Source: Syntrophales bacterium
GTDB lineage: Bacteria > Desulfobacterota > Syntrophia > Syntrophales > UBA5619
Direction of reading: 5' to 3'
NCBI GenBank assembly: GCA_023229765.1
Contig: JALNYO010000001.1
Coordinates: 248,001 to 312,000 of the forward strand
Length of the DNA: 64,000 nt
Shown here: piece after piece, positions 25,865 to 35,048 of the stretch
How positions within the stretch are numbered: the first letter of the stretch is position 1
How the letters are laid out: the number at the start of each line of letters is the position of its first letter
Translations under genes and position numbers: made by a program
The notes under the pieces: generated by a model
The model's input: the letters and a program-made list of their open reading frames with translations, nothing else
Told to the model about the DNA's origin: nothing
The model's database searches: none

Positions 25865-26305
25865 ATGGTAGATACAACGGGTATAGTAAACAGTGCGAGT
25901 GCGACAAGTTCTTCTTCGCAAACTGGTTCAACCGCATCAGCCAGTTCATTGGGCAAGGACGAGTTTTTCAAAATGCTGATAGCGCAATTGAAGAATCAGG
26001 ATCCTCTAAACCCGCAGGACGGCGCCGAATTCTCCGCCCAGCTTGCCCAGTTTTCGAGTCTCGAGCAGCTGACCAATCTCAATAAGACACTGGAAGCGCA
26101 AGGCGCAAGTTACAGCGCTCTTATGAATTTGCAATCGGTAAGCCTGGTTGGCAAGGAGGTAGAGGCAAAAATCGTTGATAAGGACACTGCCGAGAGCAAG
26201 ACCGTCACCGGCATGGTTTCCGCCGTTCAATTCAGGGATAACTCCATCTTTCTTACAGTAAATGATCAGGAAGTGGCTTTTGGCGATGTGGTATCGGTGA
26301 AATAA
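25865..26305 (+). CDS. flgD: Hook capping protein FlgD, short form
   Basis: A 146-residue scaffold for hook assembly. The N-terminal domain has the diagnostic SLGKDEFFKMLIAQLKNQDP and AEFSAQLAQFSSLEQLTN. After it there is only a short beta segment (LVGKEVEAKIVDKD to QEVAFGDVVSVK), so the Ig-like middle domain of the longer enterobacterial FlgD is missing. ATG at 25865 follows AAAGGGAGG; a TTG at 25835 overlapping fliK is unlikely. Confidence 0.92.
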   Translation: MVDTTGIVNSASATSSSSQTGSTASASSLGKDEFFKMLIAQLKNQDPLNPQDGAEFSAQLAQFSSLEQLTNLNKTLEAQGASYSALMNLQSVSLVGKEVEAKIVDKDTAESKTVTGMVSAVQFRDNSIFLTVNDQEVAFGDVVSVK

Positions 26306-26371
26306 AGAACCAGCGTTTTCAATGAAGGTAACTTTATAAATCAGAAAAAATAAAACCAGGAGGAATTGAAT

Positions 26372-27922
26372 ATGGCAACATCATTATGGATAGGGACAAC
26401 AGGACTTTCGGGAAGTGAAAAACAGTTGGACGTAATCGCCAATAATCTGGCCAACGCCAATACGCCCGGGTTCAAGGCGTCGGATACATTTTTCAACAGC
26501 ATGCTGAGCCAGAACCTGGCTGGCGGTTCGCAGCAGCGGGTCGGGCAGGGGGTTGGCGTGTCGGCGATAACGAAGATATTTGATCAGGGGTCTTTTGAAT
26601 CGTCCGGAAACGCCACCGACGTGGCCATAGACGGAAACGGTTTTTTTATCGTCAAAGACAGTGACAACAGAACGTTGTACACGCGGGCGGGCGGTTTTGA
26701 AGTGAATAAGACCGGGTTCCTTGCCGACAAAAACGACTACACGGTGCAGGGACACATGTTTGATGAAACCGGTTTGATAGAAGATACCTCTCTGACTGAT
26801 ATGGATTTGCGCAACATTCAGTCCGTTCCGAAGTCATCTACCACCTTCAGCCTGGGTCTGACGCTTGATTCACAAACCAAGACAGGAGAGACATTCGATG
26901 TTTCCCAGGTTCTGTACGATTCGCGCGGCGCTGAACATTCTCTCAGCACAACCTTCATGAAAACCGAGAACGCCAGCTACTGGGGCGTTAAGACCACAAT
27001 GGATGGCGCAGAGGCAGAAGCACAGCAGTATTCCGGCATCAAGTTTGACTCGCAGGGGTTAGTGGAGATGGTTTACACCGCCGATGTTACGCCTGCTCCT
27101 GCTGTAACAACGGCTGGTGATGGGGATGCAGTGCTGAAAGTAAACAATTCCGGTCAGTTATATAAGGATACGACCGCGCCGATTGTCTTGACCAGAGGCG
27201 CTGATACAAATACCTGGACATTTACCAATGGTGGGTATGAAAATATGTCGTTAAACTATGGAATTTCTGGCGCTGATGATCTGATCGGCATAGATATGGA
27301 CGGTATCGGCGGCGACGACATTACTTTTACTCTAACGGGCGCCTGGGCCTTAGATGATGCCATCTCGTTTAACATTGTCCAGAACGAAGAGGCCGCCGTG
27401 GATAAAACCGTTCGTTTCTATGCGGCGGGGGGAGCGCTTGCCGATGGCGCAACCATTGGACTCGAGGGCGATCTAACCTGGAATCTGGTGGGAGAAGGCG
27501 CCGAGAATATAAGAAGTTTCGCAGCCACTTCCAAGGTTGCTTCGCTTACCATTGACGGTTATGCCCCAGGCACAGTGACCAGTCTGGACGTTAAACCCAA
27601 CGGACTTGTGGAAGGGATGTTTTCCAATGGGCAGAGGCAGAATGTGGCAAGACTGATGCTTGCTGATTTCGCCAACCTGCAAGGGTTGAACATGACGGGA
27701 AGCTACTTTGTCGAAACCAATGAATCCGGCCCGGTCGTAATCAATAAACCCGCAACCGGAGGGCTGGGGCAGATACAATCCCATTCGATTGAGATGTCCA
27801 ATACGGACACAGGTCGGGAATTTATCAAGATGATCATGGCGCAGCGGGCCTACCAGTCCAGCGCCAAGGTTATAACGACGGCCGATCAGATGACGCAGGT
27901 GCTGATGAACGTAAAACAGTAG
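26372..27922 (+). CDS. flgE: Flagellar hook protein FlgE
   Basis: A 516-residue hook subunit. Both ends carry the rod/hook signatures: LDVIANNLANANTPGFKASD at the start and QSHSIEMSNTDTGREFIKMI followed by AQRAYQSSAKVITTADQM at the end. The central region (~150-400) is variable and surface-exposed in the family. AGGAGG lies 8 bases before the ATG. It is the last gene of the fliK operon and ends before a strong terminator. Confidence 0.95.
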   Translation: MATSLWIGTTGLSGSEKQLDVIANNLANANTPGFKASDTFFNSMLSQNLAGGSQQRVGQGVGVSAITKIFDQGSFESSGNATDVAIDGNGFFIVKDSDNRTLYTRAGGFEVNKTGFLADKNDYTVQGHMFDETGLIEDTSLTDMDLRNIQSVPKSSTTFSLGLTLDSQTKTGETFDVSQVLYDSRGAEHSLSTTFMKTENASYWGVKTTMDGAEAEAQQYSGIKFDSQGLVEMVYTADVTPAPAVTTAGDGDAVLKVNNSGQLYKDTTAPIVLTRGADTNTWTFTNGGYENMSLNYGISGADDLIGIDMDGIGGDDITFTLTGAWALDDAISFNIVQNEEAAVDKTVRFYAAGGALADGATIGLEGDLTWNLVGEGAENIRSFAATSKVASLTIDGYAPGTVTSLDVKPNGLVEGMFSNGQRQNVARLMLADFANLQGLNMTGSYFVETNESGPVVINKPATGGLGQIQSHSIEMSNTDTGREFIKMIMAQRAYQSSAKVITTADQMTQVLMNVKQ

Positions 27923-27945
27923 CAATGAGAAGGTAAGCTTTATCG

Positions 27946-27998
27946 ATAATCGGCAAGGGTGAGTCCATGAACAGGGGCTCCCTTGCCGATTATAATTT
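27946..27998 (+). terminator. Rho-independent terminator after flgE
   Basis: A perfect 14-bp stem, ATAATCGGCAAGGG (27946-27959) with CCCTTGCCGATTAT (27980-27993), followed by AATTTTT. Confidence 0.9.
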
Positions 27999-27999
27999 T

Positions 28000-28278
28000 T
28001 ATGTCAAATATTTGACTTAACGCCCTTTGGCGGCAGGCCTATTCTGCTGCTGCTCCTTTTTTCTCCCCATAAACATCCTATGGAAAGTATGCGCAATTTA
28101 AGCCAGCGTGCCGACAAAGGCGATCCGCAGAAGTTTATCTTCGTGTAAGTGCCTGACACGTATATACTGAAACCTGATTCTTGTATAAATTCTTCTTTTG
28201 AGCAATAATCAATAGTCTAAATTGCGGCAGCATTTATTATTGCCGTTTTTGAAGGTTTATACAAACAGATTTCGGCGA
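28000..28278. other. Intergenic stretch with a small REP-like palindrome
   Basis: No gene is visible. CGTGT (28142-28146) and ACACG (28156-28160) flank AAGTGCCTG, a word resembling REP-type palindromes of RAYT-containing bacteria; it may be a remnant. The rest is A+T-rich upstream sequence of motA. Confidence 0.3.
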
Positions 28279-28294
28279 TGGTATGCTAATTGCT
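28279..28294 (+). promoter_or_regulatory. Sigma54 promoter of the motA-fliL-fliM operon
   Basis: TGGTAT-N5-TTGCT with exact GG-N10-GC spacing, about 60 bases before motA. The -24 half deviates by one base from the best sites. Confidence 0.7.
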
Positions 28295-28352
28295 TTGATT
28301 ACTGCCATCGGTTGCGGTGGCAGACCGTTTATCAACATATTGGATGGAATTA

Positions 28353-29117
28353 ATGGATATAGCTACAATAATTGGTATTTTTAGCGCTTTTGGTCTTGTC
28401 ATTGTTGCAATGTCTTCAGGGGGAGGCTTATCATGGTTTTTGGATCTTCCTTCTGCACTGATCGTTTTTGGCGGCGTTTTCGGCGCTGTCTTTATTTACT
28501 ACCCGCTTGCGGATGTTTTTGGCGTTTTTAAGGTAGTTAAACATGTTTTCTTGAAAAAACGGGATGGCACAAACGATGTTATTGAAATATTGGTTAAAAT
28601 GTCAAAAGTTGCCCGAAAAGAGGGTTTGCTGGCCCTGGAAAAAATGGCTGAAAAAATAGACGATCCATTTTTTGTCAAAGCGGCGCACCTTTTGGTTGAC
28701 GGCATCGAACCGGCAAATGTTGCGAACATTCTGGATACCGAACTTGATTATATCGAAGCAAGGCACCGGTTGGGTGCGGAAATTTTTACAACCATGGGAA
28801 ATGTGGCCCCGGCGATGGGGATGACCGGGACCTTGATAGGTTTGGTGCAGATGTTGATGCGGATGAGCGATCCCAGTACAATAGGTCCTGCCATGTCGGT
28901 TGCCCTTGTTACAACATTTTACGGGGTAATTCTCGCTAACCTCGTTTTTCTCCCGATTGCCGGCAAGCTAAGACGTCTGAGCAATCAGGAGCTGCTGGAA
29001 AAACAGTTGATCATTAACGGCATATTGTCGGTGCAGTCGGGCGATAATCCGCGGATAATCGAACAAAAACTGCACTCGTTTATTTCTCCCCAGGAGAGAA
29101 GGTCGTTGTTCAAATGA
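28353..29117 (+). CDS. motA: Flagellar motor stator protein MotA
   Basis: A 254-residue inner-membrane stator subunit with four hydrophobic segments. The conserved helix GNVAPAMGMTGTLIGLVQML and the following YGVILANLVFLPIAGKLR match MotA/PomA and contain the prolines near the ion path. The cytoplasmic loop is charged, as needed to contact FliG. I chose ATG at 28353 (MDIATIIGIFSAFGL), because the 12 codons from GTG at 28317 do not match the family. It overlaps the next gene by 4 nt. Confidence 0.93.
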   Translation: MDIATIIGIFSAFGLVIVAMSSGGGLSWFLDLPSALIVFGGVFGAVFIYYPLADVFGVFKVVKHVFLKKRDGTNDVIEILVKMSKVARKEGLLALEKMAEKIDDPFFVKAAHLLVDGIEPANVANILDTELDYIEARHRLGAEIFTTMGNVAPAMGMTGTLIGLVQMLMRMSDPSTIGPAMSVALVTTFYGVILANLVFLPIAGKLRRLSNQELLEKQLIINGILSVQSGDNPRIIEQKLHSFISPQERRSLFK

Positions 29118-29848
29118 TGAAAAAACGGGAATTGAAATATTCCAGTAAAGATGATGCAAGCGAAGACTGGCAGATAACATACAGCTCTCTGTCTTTGATT
29201 CTCGTGGTAGTTTTTGTCATGCTCATCTCCTATTCCGTGATGGATAAAAGGAAAATGGGACATTTGCGAGGCGCTGTCAAAAGGGAAGCGAACAATCAGG
29301 AAGTTATCAAAGTTGATAGTAAAAACGACAGACTGGCGGGTTCTGAGGGCGATATAGATGGTGCATGGATAAGCGATGCAGTAAATTCGCTGAAAAATTC
29401 AGGCGCGGGTTCCGATTTTCGGGACGATGTTACTGTACAGCGGTTTCAGCGAGGGATAAGATTAAGATTTAATAGTGATATGGTTTTTCCCTCCGGCGCT
29501 GCAACTGTAAGCGATAAGATTTATCCTTATCTGGAGGAAATCTCCAAAATTGCCGTTGAGCGCGATCTTTTTTTAAGGGTTGAGGGGCATACCGACGATA
29601 TTCCGATAAACACGGAAGAATTCCCTTCAAACTGGGAATTGTCCACTAAACGCGCTGTAAATATTGTCAGATATCTCATAGAAAAGAAGGGTTTTCCTGC
29701 CGAGAGGCTTTCGGCCGAAGGCTTTGGCCAGTATCACCCCCTGGCTGCGAATGCTGATCCTATAGAAAGAAGCAGGAACAGAAGGATAGAAATTTATATT
29801 GAGCCAGGAGTCAAAATCTCTTCAGTGCGAGGTAAAAGCCATGAATAG
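29114..29848 (+). CDS. MotB-like OmpA-family protein lacking the channel Asp
   Basis: A 244-residue protein with one N-terminal transmembrane helix (ITYSSLSLILVVVFVMLIS) and a C-terminal OmpA-like peptidoglycan-binding domain (RVEGHTDDIPINTEEFPSNW, then SRNRRIEIYI). The position equivalent to MotB's ion-binding Asp is Ser25. It starts inside the motA stop (ATGA) and overlaps the next motB by 8 nt, so all three are co-translated. It could form a second stator partner, a non-conducting anchor, or a heterodimer with the next protein. Confidence 0.85.
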   Translation: MMKKRELKYSSKDDASEDWQITYSSLSLILVVVFVMLISYSVMDKRKMGHLRGAVKREANNQEVIKVDSKNDRLAGSEGDIDGAWISDAVNSLKNSGAGSDFRDDVTVQRFQRGIRLRFNSDMVFPSGAATVSDKIYPYLEEISKIAVERDLFLRVEGHTDDIPINTEEFPSNWELSTKRAVNIVRYLIEKKGFPAERLSAEGFGQYHPLAANADPIERSRNRRIEIYIEPGVKISSVRGKSHE

Positions 29849-30575
29849 AAGAGTGGATGACCCAGGTGCGGCGTCTAACGGAAAATGGCTGATAACCTTT
29901 AACGATATGATTACGCTGCTGTTGACCTTTTTTGTGCTGATTCTTTCAATGTCCACCCTTGAAAAAACGAAGACTGCTGGCATTGCCGATTCGGCAAGAA
30001 AGGTTGTTGGCGCCGAGGCGAGTGACGTGAAGGCCCGCAGAGAGGAGCCCAAATCTATAACGTCATCCTTGCAGGATAAGGATATCGAGAGCGTTAAACG
30101 GAAAAAAGAAAATGGAGAGTCGCCTGATGATCCCGTTGCCGGCAGGCGAAACGTTGTTGCCGGGAGGCTTGAGAACATTGATGGGGTAAAAACAACCCCC
30201 ACTCAAAACGGGCTTTTCCTTTCTTTGAATGAAAAATTCCTTTTTCCCTCCGGATCGGCGGATATTTCAGAAAAAGGGGCTAAGATATTAGAAACAATCG
30301 CTGAAATTTTAAGCAAGGCCAATGTTTCCGTACGCGTCGAAGGTCATACGGATGCAACGCCGATATACAGCAGTAAATACCCGTCCAACTGGGAGCTGTC
30401 CATGGCGCGCGCCGCAAGGGTCGTCCGCTGGCTGGCGGAATCAGGCGAAATAGCTCCGGAAAGTCTGTCCGCCGCCGGATATGCCGATACCCGCCCTGCG
30501 GCGCCCAACGATAGCGAACTCAATCGGCAGGCTAATCGGCGGGTGGATATTGTTTTAACTTTCCTGAAACTTTGA
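29841..30575 (+). CDS. motB: Flagellar motor stator protein MotB
   Basis: A 244-residue stator protein. The single transmembrane helix contains the canonical ion-binding Asp22 (KWLITFNDMITLLLTFF), followed by a linker and an OmpA-like peptidoglycan-binding domain (RVEGHTDATPIYSSKYPSNW). It therefore has the features of a functional MotB. ATG at 29841 follows GCGAGGTAAAAG. The preceding gene is a paralogue without the Asp. Confidence 0.9.
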   Translation: MNRRVDDPGAASNGKWLITFNDMITLLLTFFVLILSMSTLEKTKTAGIADSARKVVGAEASDVKARREEPKSITSSLQDKDIESVKRKKENGESPDDPVAGRRNVVAGRLENIDGVKTTPTQNGLFLSLNEKFLFPSGSADISEKGAKILETIAEILSKANVSVRVEGHTDATPIYSSKYPSNWELSMARAARVVRWLAESGEIAPESLSAAGYADTRPAAPNDSELNRQANRRVDIVLTFLKL

Positions 30576-30584
30576 GAGGTGAAT

Positions 30585-31076
30585 ATGGCAAAGGAAGAAG
30601 CAGAGGATAAACAGGAAGAGGTTCCGGTAAAAAAGAAATCGTCTGTAAAGCTGATAATCATAATTCTGATCGCCTTGCTTGTGGTTGGCGGCGGGGTTGC
30701 CGGCGGGCTTTATTTTTTGGGTCATAAGGGAGAAACGGATAAAAAAGATACTAAGAAACCAGCAGCGCCGCTCGTCGGTCCTCTTTGGTCCCTTGATCCC
30801 TTTATCGTAAATCTTGCCGAAAATCAGGGGGAAAGATTCCTGAAGATAGTAATTCAACTGGAACTGTCCGACCCGGCAATTATTGCCGATATGGAAATTT
30901 TGAAGCCAAAGATAAGGGATAATCTCCTGGACTTGTTGACAGCGAAAACCTATGCCGAACTGATGGAACCGGCAGGTAAACAGCGCCTTCGCGATGAGAT
31001 TGTTCTCCGCTTAAACAGTTTTTTAACAAAAGGCAAGGTGCTGAAGGTTTATTTTACGGAATTTATCGTTCAGTAA
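30585..31076 (+). CDS. fliL: Flagellar basal-body-associated protein FliL
   Basis: A 163-residue single-pass membrane protein with a charged N-terminus, a transmembrane helix (IIIILIALLVVGGGVAGGLY) and a periplasmic domain of FliL type (LDPFIVNLAENQGERFLKIV and ending LKVYFTEFIVQ). FliL associates with stators and raises torque. ATG at 30585 follows GAGAGGTGA; GTG at 30579 is possible. A second FliL-like protein occurs at 41127. Confidence 0.92.
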   Translation: MAKEEAEDKQEEVPVKKKSSVKLIIIILIALLVVGGGVAGGLYFLGHKGETDKKDTKKPAAPLVGPLWSLDPFIVNLAENQGERFLKIVIQLELSDPAIIADMEILKPKIRDNLLDLLTAKTYAELMEPAGKQRLRDEIVLRLNSFLTKGKVLKVYFTEFIVQ

Positions 31077-31102
31077 TTTTTCAGGACAGTAGAGGCGCAG
31101 AC

Positions 31103-32083
31103 ATGGCGAATATATTGAGTCAGGAAGAGGTTGACGCCCTGCTCAGGGGCATCTCCGGCGGAGAGGTAGAAACAGAGGTTGTCGATAAAACTGTTTCAGA
31201 GGGGGTTGTCTCTTATGACTTGACAAGTCAGGACCGAATCATCCGCGGGCGGATGCCGACCCTGGAGATGATGAACGAGAAATTTTCCCGAATATTCAGA
31301 GGCACGATGTCTTCAACCTTAAGAAAGGTTGTAAACGTCAGCGCCATGTCCACGGATATGTTGAAATTTGGGGAATTCATGAAGACGCTTCCCGTTCCGA
31401 CCAGCATGCATCTTTTTAAAATGGATCCCCTGCGGGGAAGCGCCCTGTTTGTCTTTGAGTCAAAAATTATTTTTACGCTGGTTGATTTAATCTTCGGCGG
31501 TTCAGGAACTGCCCCTTACAAGATTGAAGGGCGGGAGTTTACCCCGATTGAGAACAACCTGATAAAGAAAATCGTCCTCAGCGCGTTGGCTGATCTGGAG
31601 GTAGCCTGGAAGTCGCTTCTTGATATCAAGATTACCTACCTGCGCTCGGAGATTAATCCGCAATTTGCCCAGATCGTTCCCCCCACGGACGTGGTGATCG
31701 TGATTAATTATGAGGTGGAGCTGGAATACACCACAGGCGTTATGTCTGTGTGCATTCCCTATTCTTCCCTTGAACCCATCAGGGAAAAATTGCAGGCGGG
31801 CTATCAGAGCGAAAATATGGAAGTGGATAAGGTATGGGCGGGAAGGTTTAAGGATTACATGATGATGGCCGGGTTGGACATTGCTGTGGAGTTGGGAAAA
31901 ACCAATATCAACGGCAGGGATTTGTTAAACCTTCAAAAAGGGGATGTCATACGTCTGAATCAATTCGCGGCCGATCCGCTGACCGCATTTATCGAAGGTG
32001 TCGCAAAGTACAGGGTCGAACCTGGCTGTCACAAGGGCAATATGGCCGGTCGGATTACAGAACTAATTGCAAAAGAGGCATAG
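31103..32083 (+). CDS. fliM: Flagellar motor switch protein FliM
   Basis: A 326-residue C-ring protein. The N-terminus ILSQEEVDALLRGISGG is the conserved segment that leads into the CheY-binding region in the family. The middle CheC-like domain and the C-terminal SpoA domain (GRDLLNLQKGDVIRLNQ) are present. No chemotaxis genes are visible in the window, but the CheY-binding N-terminus implies they exist elsewhere (inference). Confidence 0.95.
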   Translation: MANILSQEEVDALLRGISGGEVETEVVDKTVSEGVVSYDLTSQDRIIRGRMPTLEMMNEKFSRIFRGTMSSTLRKVVNVSAMSTDMLKFGEFMKTLPVPTSMHLFKMDPLRGSALFVFESKIIFTLVDLIFGGSGTAPYKIEGREFTPIENNLIKKIVLSALADLEVAWKSLLDIKITYLRSEINPQFAQIVPPTDVVIVINYEVELEYTTGVMSVCIPYSSLEPIREKLQAGYQSENMEVDKVWAGRFKDYMMMAGLDIAVELGKTNINGRDLLNLQKGDVIRLNQFAADPLTAFIEGVAKYRVEPGCHKGNMAGRITELIAKEA

Positions 32084-32086
32084 ATT

Positions 32087-32569
32087 ATGGATCAGAATGA
32101 ACTTGATCGCTTGATGAACGAGATGTCGGCGTCGCCGGAGGGCGGAGATAATGCAGCCAAGAGCGGCAATGATGATAACCTTTCCTGGGACGATGTTCAG
32201 CAGGAAATGGCGGAATCAAAGAAGGAGGCGCCCAAGACAGAAGTCGATGAGGTCCGTTTTGAGGAGCTTGCCGACAATCGTCCGCACAAAGGGCCGAATG
32301 ATAAAGGCGTCCTGGATATGGATTTCATCCTCGATATTCCCCTCACCTTGACGGTGGAACTGGGAAGAAACCGCTTGTTGATAAGTGAACTTCTTCAGCT
32401 TGGGCAGGGGTCGGTAATAGAGCTTACAAAACTCGCCGGGGAACCGATGGATATATATGTCAACCAACGCTTGATAGCCAGGGGTGAAGTGGTTGTCGTC
32501 AATGAGAAATTCGGCGTGCGCCTGACGGATATTGTTTCTCCCGCCGAGCGGGTGAACCGGCTGAAATGA
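32087..32569 (+). CDS. fliN: Flagellar motor switch protein FliN
   Basis: A 160-residue protein with an acidic N-terminal extension (~1-75) and a C-terminal SpoA domain (DIPLTLTVELGRNRLLISEL, then QGSVIELTKLAGEPMDIYVN and VNEKFGVRLTDIVSP). It builds the lower C ring with FliM and receives FliH-bound cargo. The extension resembles FliY-type proteins but has no CheC domain. It is 3 nt after fliM. Confidence 0.95.
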   Translation: MDQNELDRLMNEMSASPEGGDNAAKSGNDDNLSWDDVQQEMAESKKEAPKTEVDEVRFEELADNRPHKGPNDKGVLDMDFILDIPLTLTVELGRNRLLISELLQLGQGSVIELTKLAGEPMDIYVNQRLIARGEVVVVNEKFGVRLTDIVSPAERVNRLK

Positions 32570-32613
32570 GTGTTTGCCGGCGTCGGACACTTTTACGCAA
32601 AGGATGATTTTTG

Positions 32614-33018
32614 ATGGAATCCGTTTCAATTATGTCATCATTCCTGAACATGATTTTTGCCCTTGCAGTGATCCTTGGCCTGCTGCTGGGGGCGGTCTAT
32701 CTGCTGAAAAAATTCTTGCCCAATGCGGCGCCGGCCTTTGTTGATAATTCAATTATTAATATTGTTTCAGCGCGCTATCTCGGTCCTAAAAGCAGTGTCA
32801 TGATCTTGGAAATTCTGGGAAAGGTGATTGTAATTGGGGTTTCCGCCGACAAATTGTCATATCTGACTGAAATATCAGGGGAAGAGGCTCTGGAAAAACT
32901 GAAAAAATTCAAAGAACAGAATAGATCTCTGCCGTCATTTACCGATTACATGAAGAAAAACAGGTTTTTTAACAGGCTGGAGGTTTTCTTCAAGGAAAGG
33001 CGCGGCATGAGGAAATGA
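32614..33018 (+). CDS. fliO: Flagellar biosynthetic protein FliO
   Basis: A 134-residue membrane protein: one N-terminal transmembrane helix (FALAVILGLLLGAVYLLKKF) followed by a small cytoplasmic beta domain (VSARYLGPKSSVMILEILGK). FliO assists assembly of the FliP ring in the export gate. ATG at 32614 follows AAGGATG. The 3' end overlaps fliP by 4 nt. Confidence 0.85.
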   Translation: MESVSIMSSFLNMIFALAVILGLLLGAVYLLKKFLPNAAPAFVDNSIINIVSARYLGPKSSVMILEILGKVIVIGVSADKLSYLTEISGEEALEKLKKFKEQNRSLPSFTDYMKKNRFFNRLEVFFKERRGMRK

Positions 33019-33800
33019 CTAAAGTAAAGACGAAAAATAATGCCGTCTGGACTATGATTCTTCTGAGCGCGATAATATTTCTCATTATTATTTCTGACAG
33101 CAGCGGTTATGCCCAATCATTGACGCTGCCGAATATCAATCTGAGCATTGGTGGCACGGCCGACGAACCGGGCAAGGTCGCGGCGGTTATTCAGTTTCTC
33201 TTCATGCTTACCGTCCTGTCGATGGCGCCGGCTATCCTGCTTATGCTGACGTCCTTTACGCGGGTTCTGGTGGTTTTGTCGTTGCTTCGCCATGCCCTGG
33301 GCACCCAGCAAATGCCGCCCAACCAGATAATCATTGGGCTGTCGCTGTTCCTGACCATGTTCATAATGGCGCCGGTCTGGCAGCGGGTCAATACCGATGC
33401 CCTTCAGCCTTATTACGAAGAGCAGATTTCCTGGGAAGAGGTGCTTTCCCGGGGGGCTGTTCCCATCAAGGATTTTATGCTCCGTCAGACAAGGGAAAAG
33501 GACATTGCCCTTTTTGTTAATATTTCCAAGGAGAAAAGACCGGAAAAACCATCCGCTGTATCACTGTCGGTACTCATTCCCTCCTTCATCATCAGTGAGC
33601 TGAAGACGGCATTCCAGATTGGGTTTATGGTTTATCTGCCTTTTTTGATTATCGATATGGTGGTTGCAAGCATTCTTTTGTCAATGGGGATGATGATGCT
33701 GCCGCCGGTCATGGTCAGCATGCCATTCAAACTGCTCCTTTTTGTGCTTGTAGATGGCTGGAATCTGATCGTCGGATCGCTTGTGCAGAGTTTTAAATAG
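33015..33800 (+). CDS. fliP: Flagellar export gate protein FliP
   Basis: A 261-residue core export-gate subunit. It has an N-terminal signal peptide (ending near SGYAQS), four transmembrane segments and the conserved TSFTRVLVVLSLLRHALGTQ and FLIIDMVVASILLSMGMMML blocks. Five FliP subunits form the substrate pore with FliQ and FliR. The start overlaps fliO by 4 nt. Confidence 0.96.
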   Translation: MTKVKTKNNAVWTMILLSAIIFLIIISDSSGYAQSLTLPNINLSIGGTADEPGKVAAVIQFLFMLTVLSMAPAILLMLTSFTRVLVVLSLLRHALGTQQMPPNQIIIGLSLFLTMFIMAPVWQRVNTDALQPYYEEQISWEEVLSRGAVPIKDFMLRQTREKDIALFVNISKEKRPEKPSAVSLSVLIPSFIISELKTAFQIGFMVYLPFLIIDMVVASILLSMGMMMLPPVMVSMPFKLLLFVLVDGWNLIVGSLVQSFK

Positions 33801-33841
33801 TAAATGCATGTATTTGGAATTAATTGGTAAGGTGAACAATT

Positions 33842-34111
33842 ATGACCCCTGATGCGGTTGTTGGTCTTATGGCGGAGGCCATAAAGGTTACCATGCTGGT
33901 TGCGGCGCCGGTACTGATTGTCGGGCTTGTGATTGGTGTCTTGATAAGCATCATTCAGGCGGTGACGCAGATACAGGAGATCACCCTTGTATTTGTGCCT
34001 AAAATTATCGCGGTCATGGTTGTGCTCGTGGCTGCATTGCCCTGGATGATCAACATGATGGTTTCCTACACCCACAATTTGATCGCCAGCATTCCCATGG
34101 CAATAAAATAG
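33842..34111 (+). CDS. fliQ: Flagellar export gate protein FliQ
   Basis: An 89-residue two-helix membrane protein. Its PVLIVGLVIGVLISIIQAVTQ helix and QEITLVFVPKIIAV loop match FliQ closely. It surrounds the FliP/FliR pore. The gene is 41 bases after fliP. Confidence 0.94.
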   Translation: MTPDAVVGLMAEAIKVTMLVAAPVLIVGLVIGVLISIIQAVTQIQEITLVFVPKIIAVMVVLVAALPWMINMMVSYTHNLIASIPMAIK

Positions 34112-34151
34112 CGCCGCTTCATATAAACGATTGACTACGGATATTGGATCG

Positions 34152-34937
34152 ATGCGACTCCCTCTTTTTTCATTGGAATTGACAGAAGGATTTATCTTTG
34201 TCCTGATCAGGGTAAGCTCTATTCTAATGATGGTTCCTGTGTTTGGAGATTCAAGAATCCCGGCTTCAGTGAAATGGGGACTATCCTTATTGATCTCCCT
34301 TATGCTGTTCCCGGTCGTCCGAGCGGGCTTTTCGGAAGCAGGAAATTTTACCAACCTTTTGTTTATCTCGGGCATTGCCGGTGAAATGTTAATCGGCGTA
34401 ACTATCGGGTTTGCCGCGAGACTCGTTTTTGCAGGCATCCAGATTGCCGGCGAGATACTGGGTTTTCAGATGGGCTTTTCGTTTGCGAGCGTAGTCGATC
34501 CGCTGACGAACATTCAGGTCACCGTCATTTCCGAGTTTCAATATTTATTGGGAATGCTGCTCTTTATGAGCGTCAACGCCCACCACATCTTCATATCCGC
34601 CATTGCTGACAGCTATTTGCTGTTCCCTCCGCTGGGCGTTCATTTTACCGGCGCTTTCTTTCAGGGGCTGCTGATTCTTTTCCGGGAGATATTTGTTATC
34701 GCAATCAAGATCAGCGCCCCGGTGATGGCGGTTCTGCTTTTTTCCAATATTGCAATGGGGATGGTTGCCCGGACGGTTCCGCAGATGAATGTATTTGCAA
34801 TAAATTTTCCTCTCCAGATCGGCATTGGTCTTATGTTTATCGGGCTTGCCGCCCCTGTTTTTGTAAGAATGGCAGCGCAGATATTTTTGAGCCTGTCCGG
34901 CGATATAAGCGCCCTTATGAGATTAATGCGCATCTGA
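34152..34937 (+). CDS. fliR: Flagellar export gate protein FliR
   Basis: A multi-pass membrane protein of about 261 residues, with the family patterns FIFVLIRVSSILMMVPVFGD and AGIQIAGEILGFQMGFSFAS. One FliR caps the FliP/FliQ export channel. The start is uncertain: ATG at 34152 has GGATCG nearby, TTG at 34131 is the alternative. The 111 bases to flhB hold no gene. Confidence 0.92.
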   Translation: MRLPLFSLELTEGFIFVLIRVSSILMMVPVFGDSRIPASVKWGLSLLISLMLFPVVRAGFSEAGNFTNLLFISGIAGEMLIGVTIGFAARLVFAGIQIAGEILGFQMGFSFASVVDPLTNIQVTVISEFQYLLGMLLFMSVNAHHIFISAIADSYLLFPPLGVHFTGAFFQGLLILFREIFVIAIKISAPVMAVLLFSNIAMGMVARTVPQMNVFAINFPLQIGIGLMFIGLAAPVFVRMAAQIFLSLSGDISALMRLMRI

Positions 34938-35048
34938 AGGATGAGGGCAATCAGCAGGCAGCGATCAGCCTAAAGCCGCCTGTCGGAATATTGACGGTTA
35001 CCGGAAATTTTGACGGAAACTACCGTCGCTTTAAAAAAGGTATGGACG

